In this document: in pieces, positions 29,602 through 38,935 of the stretch | Position numbering within the stretch: the stretch's first letter is position 1 | Layout: each line of letters opens with the position of its first letter | Assembly: GCF_000236905.1 (NCBI RefSeq) | Contig: NC_016526.1 | Span: 372,001 to 436,000, forward strand | DNA length: 64,000 bases | From: Tetrapisispora phaffii CBS 4417 | Taxonomy: Eukaryota; Ascomycota; Saccharomycetes; Saccharomycetales; Saccharomycetaceae | Direction of reading: 5' to 3' | The notes under the pieces: generated by a model | What the model was told of the DNA's origin: nothing | The model's database searches: none | What the model saw: only the letters and a program-made list of their open reading frames with translations | Translations under genes and position numbers: made by a program

Positions 29602-29610
29602 TTTGCCACC
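29602..29610 (-). promoter_or_regulatory. Proteasome-associated control element (Rpn4 site)
   Basis: On the minus strand this reads GGTGGCAAA, the exact PACE consensus bound by Rpn4. It is about 190 bp upstream of RPN6 and oriented with it, so feedback control of this proteasome gene by Rpn4 is expected. Confidence 0.85.
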
Positions 29611-29696
29611 TGGTTCTACAAAATAGGAAAGACCATATATATCCCGGATAACTGAGACGAGAGAAAAAGAGATATGAGCCCTTAGTAGCATTACTT

Positions 29697-29760
29697 GTCA
29701 CATGATGAAAAATTGCCATTAAATACCATGTGACCAGAAATTAGAATTCCACATCACATG
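29697..29760. promoter_or_regulatory. Cluster of three RTCACATG (Cbf1-type) sites
   Basis: GTCACATG 29697-29704, CATGTGAC 29727-29734 (reverse) and ATCACATG 29753-29760. This is the Cbf1/CDEI octamer, but no AT-rich CDEII and no CDEIII follow, so it is a regulatory cluster rather than a centromere. A Reb1-type TTACCCG lies at 29794-29800. Confidence 0.5.
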
Positions 29761-29879
29761 AGCAATAATCCCAAACCAGCACCCTCATCTGAATTACCCG
29801 GCTGTCAGTGGTAAGTGGATTTGTAATTTTTACGAAATTAAACATATAGTAAGGAGATGGCTGGACAAAGAGAAACAAG

Positions 29880-29895
29880 CACACACACACACACA
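29880..29895 (+). repeat. CA dinucleotide microsatellite
   Basis: Eight uninterrupted CA units in the RPN6/PMT1 promoter region. Confidence 0.9.
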
Positions 29896-30451
29896 AATCT
29901 CTACTGCACGTGCGGCCGTTTCTTCTGTTTTTACAAAATAGTTAGAAATTACGTGTTCATTTCGAAACTTAAACCAGGATAATGTGAGGAACGTATCCTA
30001 CAGAGGTATGTTGCATACGCGGTTTGTGTTTTATTGCTGTCTGTACTGACCAGGTCGTGGTAACAGAGATATCGGATAGAGAGTTATGTACATTACGGAC
30101 AATAACAATACGACTGTCAGTATCCCTGCTCGCGTCCTTTTCAAAGAACGAATTAATCGTCTCATTTCATTACGCACTCGCTTTCAGATTTATGCAATTA
30201 CAGGGTTCTTCTCTCAAACTTGCCTCATCTGTCCTACTAGGATATGATATCCTCAACGGAAGTTCGTTCGTTGAATAACAAACACTACGCAACGGCTATT
30301 CAAGAACGACCAACACTTCAACTTATAAGGCGATCGTGCTTGCTTAATTCTTTGACGCTGGTCATTTCTTGAATCGTGTCTTTTTTTGTTTTCTATTGAG
30401 AGATTCTGAAGTTTCGAAATCTCAATATATATTCGCTGTCTCTTTAAATTT

Positions 30452-30491
30452 AAAATAATAATATATACGTATACGTATATATTATTATTTT
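30452..30491. repeat. Perfect 40-bp palindrome
   Basis: Both strands read identically for 40 bases around a TACGTATACGTA centre (axis between 30471 and 30472), with AATAATA/TATTATT arms. There is no spacer. It lies about 500 bp before PMT1. Confidence 0.9.
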
Positions 30492-30993
30492 TCGTTATCG
30501 CTTTCATTACTGTTACTTTATGAAAAATTGGAAAAAAATTGAATAAAAAAATAAAGAAGAAGAAGAAGACAGCGAAATAATCACTATTATACTTATTTGT
30601 TCAATTGTGATATCGACATTATATTTATTTCTTAATTAAACTTATTCTTTATTATATCTTATCTTATATATATATAGGAATACCATTTTACAATTAGCAT
30701 TTGATCTTATAGAACCAGGGAATTAACCGACAACGTCAACTTTCTTCTATCCATTTTAGGAACATACTACTCTGTATATACTTTTTTTTTATTTTTTTGG
30801 TTAATCGAGTATTACATCCAAACAATTTATACCAATCTTATCAGGATAGAATAAATATTATAGTCAATTATCCTTTTACTGTTTCTAAATTTGCGAACGG
30901 TTATATTTGGTATTACTTTTTTTCGAATAATATTCACTGCATTAACAAATAATTGAGAACGAAAAAATAATATAAAGAAAAAAACACCAAATA

Positions 30994-33900
30994 ATGTCCC
31001 AAAATACTAAAACTACTGCTCAACCAATCAGTAGTAAGAGCAGTAAAAAGAAAGCTTCACTGAAGGCCACTGCGAACTATGACGTCGAATATTATGACGC
31101 TGTCAAGAAGAAGTTACAGAACAAAAATGCTATTGGTTATAGAAAAATAAATCTAGACGATACTATGGTCCAACCATTTACAATTGAAAAAGGTCCAAAG
31201 AGAAACTATATTGTTACGGACCCTCCTGCCGAAATCTCATATTTACGTTCCAATATCGTCTCATTTAAAGAATTCATCTTAATTGTCAGTTTGTTACTTT
31301 TTACTTGCTATCATAGATTATACAATTTAGAATGGCCAAACTCGGTAGTGTTCGATGAAGTCCATTTCGGTAAATTTGCTGCTAAATATATCAAGAGAGA
31401 GTTCTTCTTCGATGTCCATCCACCTTTAGCTAAAATGTCCTTTGCTTTAGTTGGTTATTTAGCTGGTTTTAATGGTATTTTTGAATTTAATGAAATTGGT
31501 GATGAATATCCATTTGATGTCCCATACTACACCATGAGATTGTATTCTGCTTTAACAGGTGTAGCTACAGTTATGTTAGCCTATTTCACACTAAGATCAT
31601 CAGGTGTAAGAATTTGGATTGCCGTCTTATCTGCTTGCTGTTTAGCAGTTGAGAATTCATTTGTAACAATTTCGCGTCACATTTTACTAGATTCTCCATT
31701 GATTTTCTGTATTGCGTTATCTGCTTTCTTTTACAAGAGACATGAACTATATGAATTCTACTCAAGAGGATCCTTAGTTAACTTGTTTTTATGTGGTGTT
31801 TCTTTAGGGTTTGCTGCTTCTGCTAAATGGGTTGGTTTATTCACAATCGCCTGGATTGGTGTTTTATGTCTATTCAAATTATGGTTCTATATTGGTGATT
31901 TAAACAAATCTTTTAAATATGTCTTCAAGACTGCCATTTTCAAATTCGTTTTTTTATTGGTTGTCCCAGCTTTCTTATACATTTTGTTTTTCGCTATCCA
32001 CATGAATTTATTAAGCGAATATTCCATAGGTGCAGCATTCCTAAGTCCAGAATTTAAAGCTACTCTAAATGGTAACGATGTGCAAGGCAATTTTACTGCT
32101 GAAGTTGGTGTCGGTTCTGTCGTTACTTTACGCCACACCGGTTCTGAAGGTGGTTACTTGCATTCGCATAATTTATTCTACCCAGCTGGTTCTCAACAAC
32201 AACAGATATCGCTATACGCTCATAATGATGATAACAACAAGTGGTTGATTGAACTTTTCGACGAACCAAATGCTGAACTTACTTCTTTCAGAAATATTAC
32301 TGACAAGACAAAGATCAGATTAAAGCATTTTTCTACTAGACGTAGACTACATTCTCACGATCATAAGGCTCCAGTTTCAGAGTTCAGTGACTGGCAAAAA
32401 GAAGTATCTGCTTATGGTGATGATGCTTTTGAAGGTGATCCAAACGATGACTGGATTGTTGAAATTGTTAAGGAACACTCTGCTCCAGGAGAAGCCCAAG
32501 AACATGTCAGAGCAATTGAAACTAAATTTAGATTAAGACATGCAATGTCCGGCTGTCTATTATTTTCTCATCCAGTGAAATATCCAGAATGGGGTGCTGA
32601 ACAACAGGAAGTAACATGTGCTCACTCAGGTAAAGATTATTTAACAGAATGGTATATCGAAGAAAATTATAACGAAGTTCTACCTGAAGATGCTGATGTG
32701 GTTTCATATATTCCACTATCATTCTGGGAGAAGTTTAAAGAGTTCCACGTTTCAATGTGGGTTGTCAATGCCGGTTTATCTGCTCCACATCCGTACGAAT
32801 CATGGCCTTCTCAATGGCCATTCCTATCTCGTGGTTTAGGCTATTGGGGTGCTCATCACAGACAAATTTACTTATTGGGTAATGCTATTATATGGTGGTC
32901 TGTCAGCATTTTTATTGCAGTTTTCTTACTAACCTGCATTGGTGAAATTGTTTCATGGCAAGTTGATGGTCCTGTCACAACTGACCCAGAAGTTATTAAC
33001 TTCCATTATCAAGTTTTAGAATATTTACTTGGGTTTTTTGCTCATTTCATTCCATCATTTATCATGAAACGTCAAATGTTTTTGCATCATTATCTACCAG
33101 CATACTACTTTGGTATTTTGGCATTTGGTCAGGCTTTGGATATCGTGGTTAGTTTTGTTTTCAGGCATAAGAGAAATGTTGGTTATATTACTGTCGTTTG
33201 TTTCTTTGCAGTCTCATATCAATTTTTTAAACAATTTTCTCCATTAATTTATGGTACTGAATGGACTATCCAAGAATGTGGTAAATCTCAATGGTTACCT
33301 GGCTGGGATTACCCTTGTCCAATGTACCTTGAATCTTTAGATGCGTACAAAAACTATACTATGACACCAAAGCCTTATATTCCATCAATTGATAATATTC
33401 CTGATGGCAATTTCAATCAACCATTTGATGGGGAACAGCCAAACAAGAAAGCACAGTATTCAAATAAGCCAATCCGTGATAACGGCCCTGTTGCTAACTG
33501 GGATGATATTGCTAGAAATAAGCACCCAAAGAAGTTTGTTGATCAATTTGGTAACACCCTAAATGAAGAAGAAGTAAAGCGCTTAATGGAACAAGACGGT
33601 GCTAGTATTATCGGTTCAACTCAAACGAAACTTTACGGGGGCACTGCAGATCAACCAAACCATCGTTATGCTCCACCACCTCAAAACAACGGCAGACAAC
33701 AAGCCGCTCAAAATTATCAACAACCACCTCAGGCACAACAGCAAAACAATGTTGCTGATGTCGGTAATGGTCCTTTGGATGAAGCTGAATTTGAGAAAAT
33801 TTTGAACAATGGTTTAGCAAAACAGTTTGTTGATCAAAATGGTAACCAATTAAATGAAGCACAAATAAGAAGTTTATTGAAAAATGGTGGAGCTAGTCTT

Positions 33901-34443
33901 CTAGGTACTTCTCAAGTTAAAAAGAGAGTAGGACAAACACCTACTGCTGGTCGTGCACCAAACTATAAGAAACAACAGCAGCAACAGCAACAACAGCAAC
34001 AACAACTTGGGCAAGATGAGCAAGATGAGCAAGTACACCCAACTTCTTACGTTATGAATGAAAAAGAAAGAAGATTAGCTGAACAAAGAGTTAAAGAATT
34101 AGATGCAGTCGTATCACAAGGTGGAGGTACTGCTAATTTTATTGATCCAGATGGAAACACAATTGATGTTGAAGAAGCTAAGAAAATTATTTTAGAACAA
34201 GGTGGCAGTATTGGTAGTTTTGGAAAATCCGTAGGTACTAGTGTCAATACACCATGGAATCCAAGAAATGATCCAGCCGTCAAAGAAAGAGTCAAAGAAT
34301 TTGAAGAAATAGAAAGCGAAGGTTTTGATGATAAAACATTCTTAGACCAAGATGGTAAAAGATTAAAACCTGCTGAAGTTAAAAGATTATTGAAACAAAA
34401 TAATGCACGTATTACTAATGTCCAAAGAACGACTTATCGTTAG
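30994..34443 (+). CDS. PMT1: Protein O-mannosyltransferase Pmt1 with expanded C-terminal repeats
   Basis: ER membrane enzyme that transfers mannose from dolichyl-phosphate mannose to Ser/Thr of secretory proteins, normally as a Pmt1-Pmt2 complex. The first loop has the catalytic-site motif VFDEVHFGKFA, and membrane helices start at about 90. Three MIR motifs lie in the large luminal loop (about 370-560), and a second set of helices spans about 635-760 with MKRQMFLHHYLPAYYFGILA. At 1149 residues it is far longer than S. cerevisiae Pmt1 (817). The excess is a hydrophilic C-terminal tail with four copies of a module whose core is F(V/I/L)DxxGNxLxxEExKxLLxxxGAS, at about 842, 938, 1045 and 1113; S. 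cerevisiae Pmt1 ends in one copy. A run of 11 Gln (33973-34005) lies between copies two and three. The C-terminal module favours PMT1 over PMT5. Confidence 0.95.
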   Translation: MSQNTKTTAQPISSKSSKKKASLKATANYDVEYYDAVKKKLQNKNAIGYRKINLDDTMVQPFTIEKGPKRNYIVTDPPAEISYLRSNIVSFKEFILIVSLLLFTCYHRLYNLEWPNSVVFDEVHFGKFAAKYIKREFFFDVHPPLAKMSFALVGYLAGFNGIFEFNEIGDEYPFDVPYYTMRLYSALTGVATVMLAYFTLRSSGVRIWIAVLSACCLAVENSFVTISRHILLDSPLIFCIALSAFFYKRHELYEFYSRGSLVNLFLCGVSLGFAASAKWVGLFTIAWIGVLCLFKLWFYIGDLNKSFKYVFKTAIFKFVFLLVVPAFLYILFFAIHMNLLSEYSIGAAFLSPEFKATLNGNDVQGNFTAEVGVGSVVTLRHTGSEGGYLHSHNLFYPAGSQQQQISLYAHNDDNNKWLIELFDEPNAELTSFRNITDKTKIRLKHFSTRRRLHSHDHKAPVSEFSDWQKEVSAYGDDAFEGDPNDDWIVEIVKEHSAPGEAQEHVRAIETKFRLRHAMSGCLLFSHPVKYPEWGAEQQEVTCAHSGKDYLTEWYIEENYNEVLPEDADVVSYIPLSFWEKFKEFHVSMWVVNAGLSAPHPYESWPSQWPFLSRGLGYWGAHHRQIYLLGNAIIWWSVSIFIAVFLLTCIGEIVSWQVDGPVTTDPEVINFHYQVLEYLLGFFAHFIPSFIMKRQMFLHHYLPAYYFGILAFGQALDIVVSFVFRHKRNVGYITVVCFFAVSYQFFKQFSPLIYGTEWTIQECGKSQWLPGWDYPCPMYLESLDAYKNYTMTPKPYIPSIDNIPDGNFNQPFDGEQPNKKAQYSNKPIRDNGPVANWDDIARNKHPKKFVDQFGNTLNEEEVKRLMEQDGASIIGSTQTKLYGGTADQPNHRYAPPPQNNGRQQAAQNYQQPPQAQQQNNVADVGNGPLDEAEFEKILNNGLAKQFVDQNGNQLNEAQIRSLLKNGGASLLGTSQVKKRVGQTPTAGRAPNYKKQQQQQQQQQQQLGQDEQDEQVHPTSYVMNEKERRLAEQRVKELDAVVSQGGGTANFIDPDGNTIDVEEAKKIILEQGGSIGSFGKSVGTSVNTPWNPRNDPAVKERVKEFEEIESEGFDDKTFLDQDGKRLKPAEVKRLLKQNNARITNVQRTTYR
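33973..34005 (+). repeat. CAA/CAG (poly-Gln) tract within PMT1
   Basis: Eleven consecutive Gln codons, mixed CAA and CAG, followed by GQDEQDEQ. Likely length-variable between strains. Confidence 0.9.
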
Positions 34444-34708
34444 AGTGTCGCATATCCCATTTATAAATGCATTATTTTGTCTGTAAATTCAGAGTAGTTA
34501 ATTTGATATCTTTTCCTAAACTAATAAATGTATGATATATTAGTAAATATATATAAAGTTACGTTATTTTGTAAATTAAAGTGTCTTTAAAAATAAATAA
34601 AAAAATTTAAAAGTTAAAATAATACAATGAAATACTTTTTGTTTGGATGAAAATTATTAAAAAGAGTTATTGTTATATATGCTTGCTTCTTCTTATAGTA
34701 AGATGAAT

Positions 34709-36037
34709 TTAGTTTATTTGTTCAACTATTATATTTCCTGAAGGATAAATACTATTTTCGTTTTCTATTAAGGTGGATGGATTTAGTTGTCTTCTAGGAA
34801 CTGAGGTGGCTAATATAAAAGGATATTGATGTTCATAATCATTAGGCGGCTCCAGAATCTCATCAGATGTATAACTATTAAGTATTTCTTCATTGATAGA
34901 TGCATCTACAAAGGCATATATTTCGTCTATAGGTAGTGTTTTATCAAATCTTCTCACTATTCTGCTTCCATCTTCAAAACGAATCGCCACTCTACAAGAA
35001 TTGATGCTATCAGAAGGTTCCGATAGAAGTGTAGATCTTTTCCACTTCAACCATTGCAATTTCTTATTTTGTCTCACTTGTTCAACAATTTGAAGATCTC
35101 TCTCCTGTCTTCTCAGCCTCTCTCTTTCCTGGTCCCTCTGTAAAGATAAATTGTATCTAGAGTCCTGCTGTAATTTAATTATCCTTTGAAGCTCTATATT
35201 CTGTTTTGTTTGTCTCAGTTTAATTAACTTTTGGTATTCCTTTGCTAAGCAGTTATTTAACACGTTTGGGTCCCAGGTATACAATCGACCTTCTAGTCGG
35301 TAGATTGAAATTGAATTGAATGATTCATTAAGAGACAAACAACCTAGATAAGGAAATCTTTCCACTTTAAAGCTATTAAGTACCTGTAATCCCTCAGAGT
35401 GGGTACTGTCAGAAAACCAAATAAGACATTGATATTTTCTCATCATGTTTACAAATTGTTCGGTACATAATATATCATTGATGTACTGCGCTTTATCGTC
35501 TAATAAGGGATCATGTATGTAAAGTATCGCAAACTTACATTGTTCTGTGCATATATTCAATAATTCAGGATAGGTTCCCTTAAACACATGAGATGACAGT
35601 ATGCCGTTCCCAGAATATAATGATTCAAATGTGTAAATGTGATCTTCATCTTCAGCTGCAGATTTCATAGGATCAGAATCTTTGACTAATGTATTAAATA
35701 ACATGTCCAAGTTATCTTGATAATTGAATTGCTTTTGGTGTTGTTTATGATAATAAGTATATAATATTCTAAAGGGTTTCATTAATTGAATCAACACCAG
35801 TAAAATGTTAATAGTGAAATACATAATAATCACGGGGAGCTTCAATAAATATTTGATGATTCTATATCCAATATTATGATTTCTGCTTGAATCATTTACA
35901 ATGGCATTAGATTGATCATCGATATCATTACTATCTCTAACTGCATCGTTAGTGGTATTTGAATTTTCTACAAATAAACCAGGCATCGGTGAATCAGAAT
36001 TAGAAGTAGATGTTAGAAAATTGTTAATAAGATTCAT
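34709..36037 (-). CDS. UBX3: UBX-domain Cdc48 adaptor Ubx3
   Basis: Membrane-associated Cdc48 cofactor with roles in endocytosis and ubiquitin-dependent degradation. 442 residues (S. cerevisiae 455). A hydrophobic segment at about 67-90 (LPVIIMYFTINILLVLIQLM) probably forms a membrane hairpin. A UAS thioredoxin-like domain follows (about 130-265, LLNICTEQCKFAILYIHDPLLDD), then a long charged coiled coil (about 268-320), and a C-terminal UBX domain (about 335-425) with RVAIRFEDGSRIVRRF; the loop reads SVPRRQL, the position of the family's FPR-type Cdc48 contact. Next to PMT1 as in YDL095W-YDL091C. Confidence 0.93.
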   Translation of the reverse strand: MNLINNFLTSTSNSDSPMPGLFVENSNTTNDAVRDSNDIDDQSNAIVNDSSRNHNIGYRIIKYLLKLPVIIMYFTINILLVLIQLMKPFRILYTYYHKQHQKQFNYQDNLDMLFNTLVKDSDPMKSAAEDEDHIYTFESLYSGNGILSSHVFKGTYPELLNICTEQCKFAILYIHDPLLDDKAQYINDILCTEQFVNMMRKYQCLIWFSDSTHSEGLQVLNSFKVERFPYLGCLSLNESFNSISIYRLEGRLYTWDPNVLNNCLAKEYQKLIKLRQTKQNIELQRIIKLQQDSRYNLSLQRDQERERLRRQERDLQIVEQVRQNKKLQWLKWKRSTLLSEPSDSINSCRVAIRFEDGSRIVRRFDKTLPIDEIYAFVDASINEEILNSYTSDEILEPPNDYEHQYPFILATSVPRRQLNPSTLIENENSIYPSGNIIVEQIN

Positions 36038-36546
36038 AGTTCTCTTATTTTATTACCCTAAATATTTTTCATTGACAAATCTATCATAAATATACAAATA
36101 TGAAATTTTAACCGACGGTGGTTTGGTATTCCTTAATTTTATATCAACAAAATTAATAATTCAATTAGTCCTCAAGAAGTTCAGGAGACTCTTCACAATA
36201 AATTAATGTAAGCAGTTGATATTAGTTCATATGCACACATATATATATATGGCTTATCTTAAATACGAATTAGAGACGGATACTTTCCTTCAATACTTTT
36301 ATATCTTTTTATAGCTATGTGCATAGGTTATGAATTTTAGGATATTTAGTTTTAGAAACTCCCGCGTTAAATTTACACATTACTCATATAAAATTAAATA
36401 AGAAAAGATCTTAATACTGGGTACTAAAATTTAACTATGGTAAAAATATTAATTGTTATAGAAGAACTATTAGAATCCATTATGAATGATGATCATATTA
36501 GTTTCAATATAAATAGCTGTCAAGTGTTTACAATGATTAGAGAAGT
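36038..36546. other. Divergent promoter UBX3 / RIM13
   Basis: 509 bp, AT-rich with a TATATATATA run near 36240; ACCCTAA-like sequence at about 36054-36060 resembles a telobox half-site. Nothing else identified. Confidence 0.45.
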
Positions 36547-38679
36547 ATGAATAAATGGGATTTGTTAAATGAGATTAGGGTTGAATTGTATCTGGAAAAT
36601 AACAGAAAGCAAGGCTTCTGTGAAAAATTTAATGAATTGAAATTACTAGCAATTAAAAGTGATGATGCGACATTTATTTCGTCTGTTTTAGATATTAATG
36701 AACACTTATTAGATATCTCGAAGTCTGAAAAGCTTCTTTGGAAATCTTCCAAAATTAAAGGTCAGTTGTATCCTCCCATTAATATCGATCAATCCGGAAC
36801 TTTAACTTGGGGAAATGATTTAATTTGTAAATTAACAAGCCAAAATATGATCAATGAATTTAAGCATTTGAAACCAGTGACTGATAGTGACTCAAGTAAT
36901 ATAATAGAACAATCACCCGACATTGAAGATTGTTCGTTAGTGTGTTCTCTGATAAATATAACAAGAAAAAATGGTAATATACTAAGAGTTAAATTAATCT
37001 CTAAAAATGTTTTCCAGACAAATTTTGTCTTCAACGGCTCAAATTCAAGATTAGTAACCGTTGATTTGAATAATATACCAACAAATATTAATGGAATACA
37101 GCTTACTCTTCATTCTGATAATTTAGTCTTAAAAGTTATTGAACAGGCATACTTATTAACTTTTATGGGTTCTTATGCATCACTTGGATCAAACACCGCT
37201 GTTGACACATACCGAATAACAGGATTTTTTCCAGAGATTGCAAATACACAAAAGTATGACATAAACACTTTGATTAAATATTTTGAATCTAAAGTATGTC
37301 TACTTGCTATTGGAACAGGTAATTTACAAAAAAATTCCACTTCTGGTTTAATTCCAAGTCATGATTATCCAGTAATTGGCGTTGATAAACAAAAAAGGAT
37401 ACTGATTATTAGAGATCCGCTAACTTCAGAATTAATCTTTGAAGTAAATGAGACTGATTTGGTCAATTTATTTAGTCAACTATACATTAATTGGGATGTC
37501 GATTTATTATTCAAAAATAAAGAAAGCATAACATTCTCGTATTCTGATAAAATCTGTAACACTTACAAAACTATCGTGGATAAACCTATTTTTGAATTAC
37601 AAAACAACGCAAATACTACTGAGAATATCTGGCTTCTCCTCGAAAAACATATCGACCTTCATAATACTGCTGATAGAGATATTGCATATATTCAAGAGCT
37701 TCCAGATAACATAACTAATTACATTGTGGAAAATCCGGATGGTATTCCTGATTTGGGTTTACAACTAGTAAAGGTAAAATTGTTACCAAAAGAAACTAAA
37801 ATGTATTATTGTCATTCAAAACTTTCTAGCATATTCACCCTACATTCATTGTGTATTTCAAAGAATATAATAATAAGACAACTATCTGAATGCCCATTCA
37901 GCAAGAAAATAACTTTCCGAATGAGTGACTCCATTAAATATTTCAAGAATGATTACAAAACAACGTGCCTTAAAATGAAATTGAGCTATGAAGCTGATAT
38001 CAATATGATTTTAAATTTGCAAATACTCTCCGAGTGTAGCAATAATTCTCTTAGGTTTGAAGTCTTCCGTTCAGATGACTTCGAACTAAAATTTCCAGTA
38101 TATACTAATCCGGAGTTCAAATTTCAAAATAACAGCTACGAAGGATTGATTTTAAGTACAAACAGGACTTATTTGATATATTTATATTCTCATGATATGT
38201 CTTTGAAATCTAATTATGAATGCATTGTCCTTTTTGAGAACAAAATCGAAAGAGAAACTGAACTTCAAATTGATATTAGACCCCATTTTCCTGAATTCAA
38301 TGGGATGCCATTCCAATATACTTTAAATGAAAGTTGGTATTCAAATTCAGATAGAAAAAAAATTTCAATTGCTACGACTCTAAATACAAAAGGGTTTATA
38401 AGAATAGTACCTGAATTTGAACATCAGTTTATAAAATTTAGATGTAATATTTTTGATGCAACAACTCGTGAATTTTTACACAGCGAGGAAACTTTTCGTC
38501 AATGTAGTAAAGCAGGATTGGTTATATCTGACATTACCATTCCAGGAGATGCTAATGCAATAATATTGATAGAAAAACTGAACACTCAACAGGAAGCAAA
38601 GGTATGTAATGAACGACAAGAGTTTACCTTATTGATAGGTTCAGACAGAAAAATCATATTTCACGAAATCGTAAAATGA
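36547..38679 (+). CDS. RIM13: Calpain-like cysteine protease Rim13
   Basis: Protease of the alkaline-pH (Rim101) pathway that clips Rim101 at ESCRT-III sites. 710 residues (S. cerevisiae 727). The protease core has the catalytic Cys129 in DCSLVCSL, matching Cys128 of yeast Rim13, the motif MGSYASLGSNTAVDTYRITGFFPE of the second subdomain, and His272 in GLIPSHDYPVIGV. The third position of the calpain triad, usually Asn in NPW, reads IRDPL (Asp290). The C-terminal 400 residues are beta-rich C2-like domains. YMR154C in S. cerevisiae. Confidence 0.92.
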   Translation: MNKWDLLNEIRVELYLENNRKQGFCEKFNELKLLAIKSDDATFISSVLDINEHLLDISKSEKLLWKSSKIKGQLYPPINIDQSGTLTWGNDLICKLTSQNMINEFKHLKPVTDSDSSNIIEQSPDIEDCSLVCSLINITRKNGNILRVKLISKNVFQTNFVFNGSNSRLVTVDLNNIPTNINGIQLTLHSDNLVLKVIEQAYLLTFMGSYASLGSNTAVDTYRITGFFPEIANTQKYDINTLIKYFESKVCLLAIGTGNLQKNSTSGLIPSHDYPVIGVDKQKRILIIRDPLTSELIFEVNETDLVNLFSQLYINWDVDLLFKNKESITFSYSDKICNTYKTIVDKPIFELQNNANTTENIWLLLEKHIDLHNTADRDIAYIQELPDNITNYIVENPDGIPDLGLQLVKVKLLPKETKMYYCHSKLSSIFTLHSLCISKNIIIRQLSECPFSKKITFRMSDSIKYFKNDYKTTCLKMKLSYEADINMILNLQILSECSNNSLRFEVFRSDDFELKFPVYTNPEFKFQNNSYEGLILSTNRTYLIYLYSHDMSLKSNYECIVLFENKIERETELQIDIRPHFPEFNGMPFQYTLNESWYSNSDRKKISIATTLNTKGFIRIVPEFEHQFIKFRCNIFDATTREFLHSEETFRQCSKAGLVISDITIPGDANAIILIEKLNTQQEAKVCNERQEFTLLIGSDRKIIFHEIVK

Positions 38680-38935
38680 TACAAACAGTCATCATTTCCT
38701 TTCTTTACATTACATATAATAATCAATTCTAGGTCAAATATTTCTTTTACAGTTGATGAAAGATATTTATTAAATTGCTATAACTCATGTAATGAGATAT
38801 CTAATCAATGACATTCAGCCGTTTGAAAAAAAAAGACTGTGTTGCACATATAAGGCGTTATTACTTTCAAGTGGCAGGTAAGATAATCCACCAAGCAGGT
38901 CTTAAAAGATAACATTAAAACTCGTTGAAGTAGTA

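Larger units (their letters stand above)
29412..30993. other. Divergent promoter region RPN6 / PMT1
   Basis: 1.58 kb. It contains the PACE element (29602-29610), three RTCACATG sites (29697-29760), a Reb1 site TTACCCG (29794-29800), a CA microsatellite (29880-29895), CACGTG (29907-29912), a GC-richer stretch to about 30250 and a perfect 40-bp palindrome (30452-30491). No gene is convincing: the 84-codon ORFs on either strand at 30024-30278 and 30253-30507 are random-looking. Confidence 0.55.
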
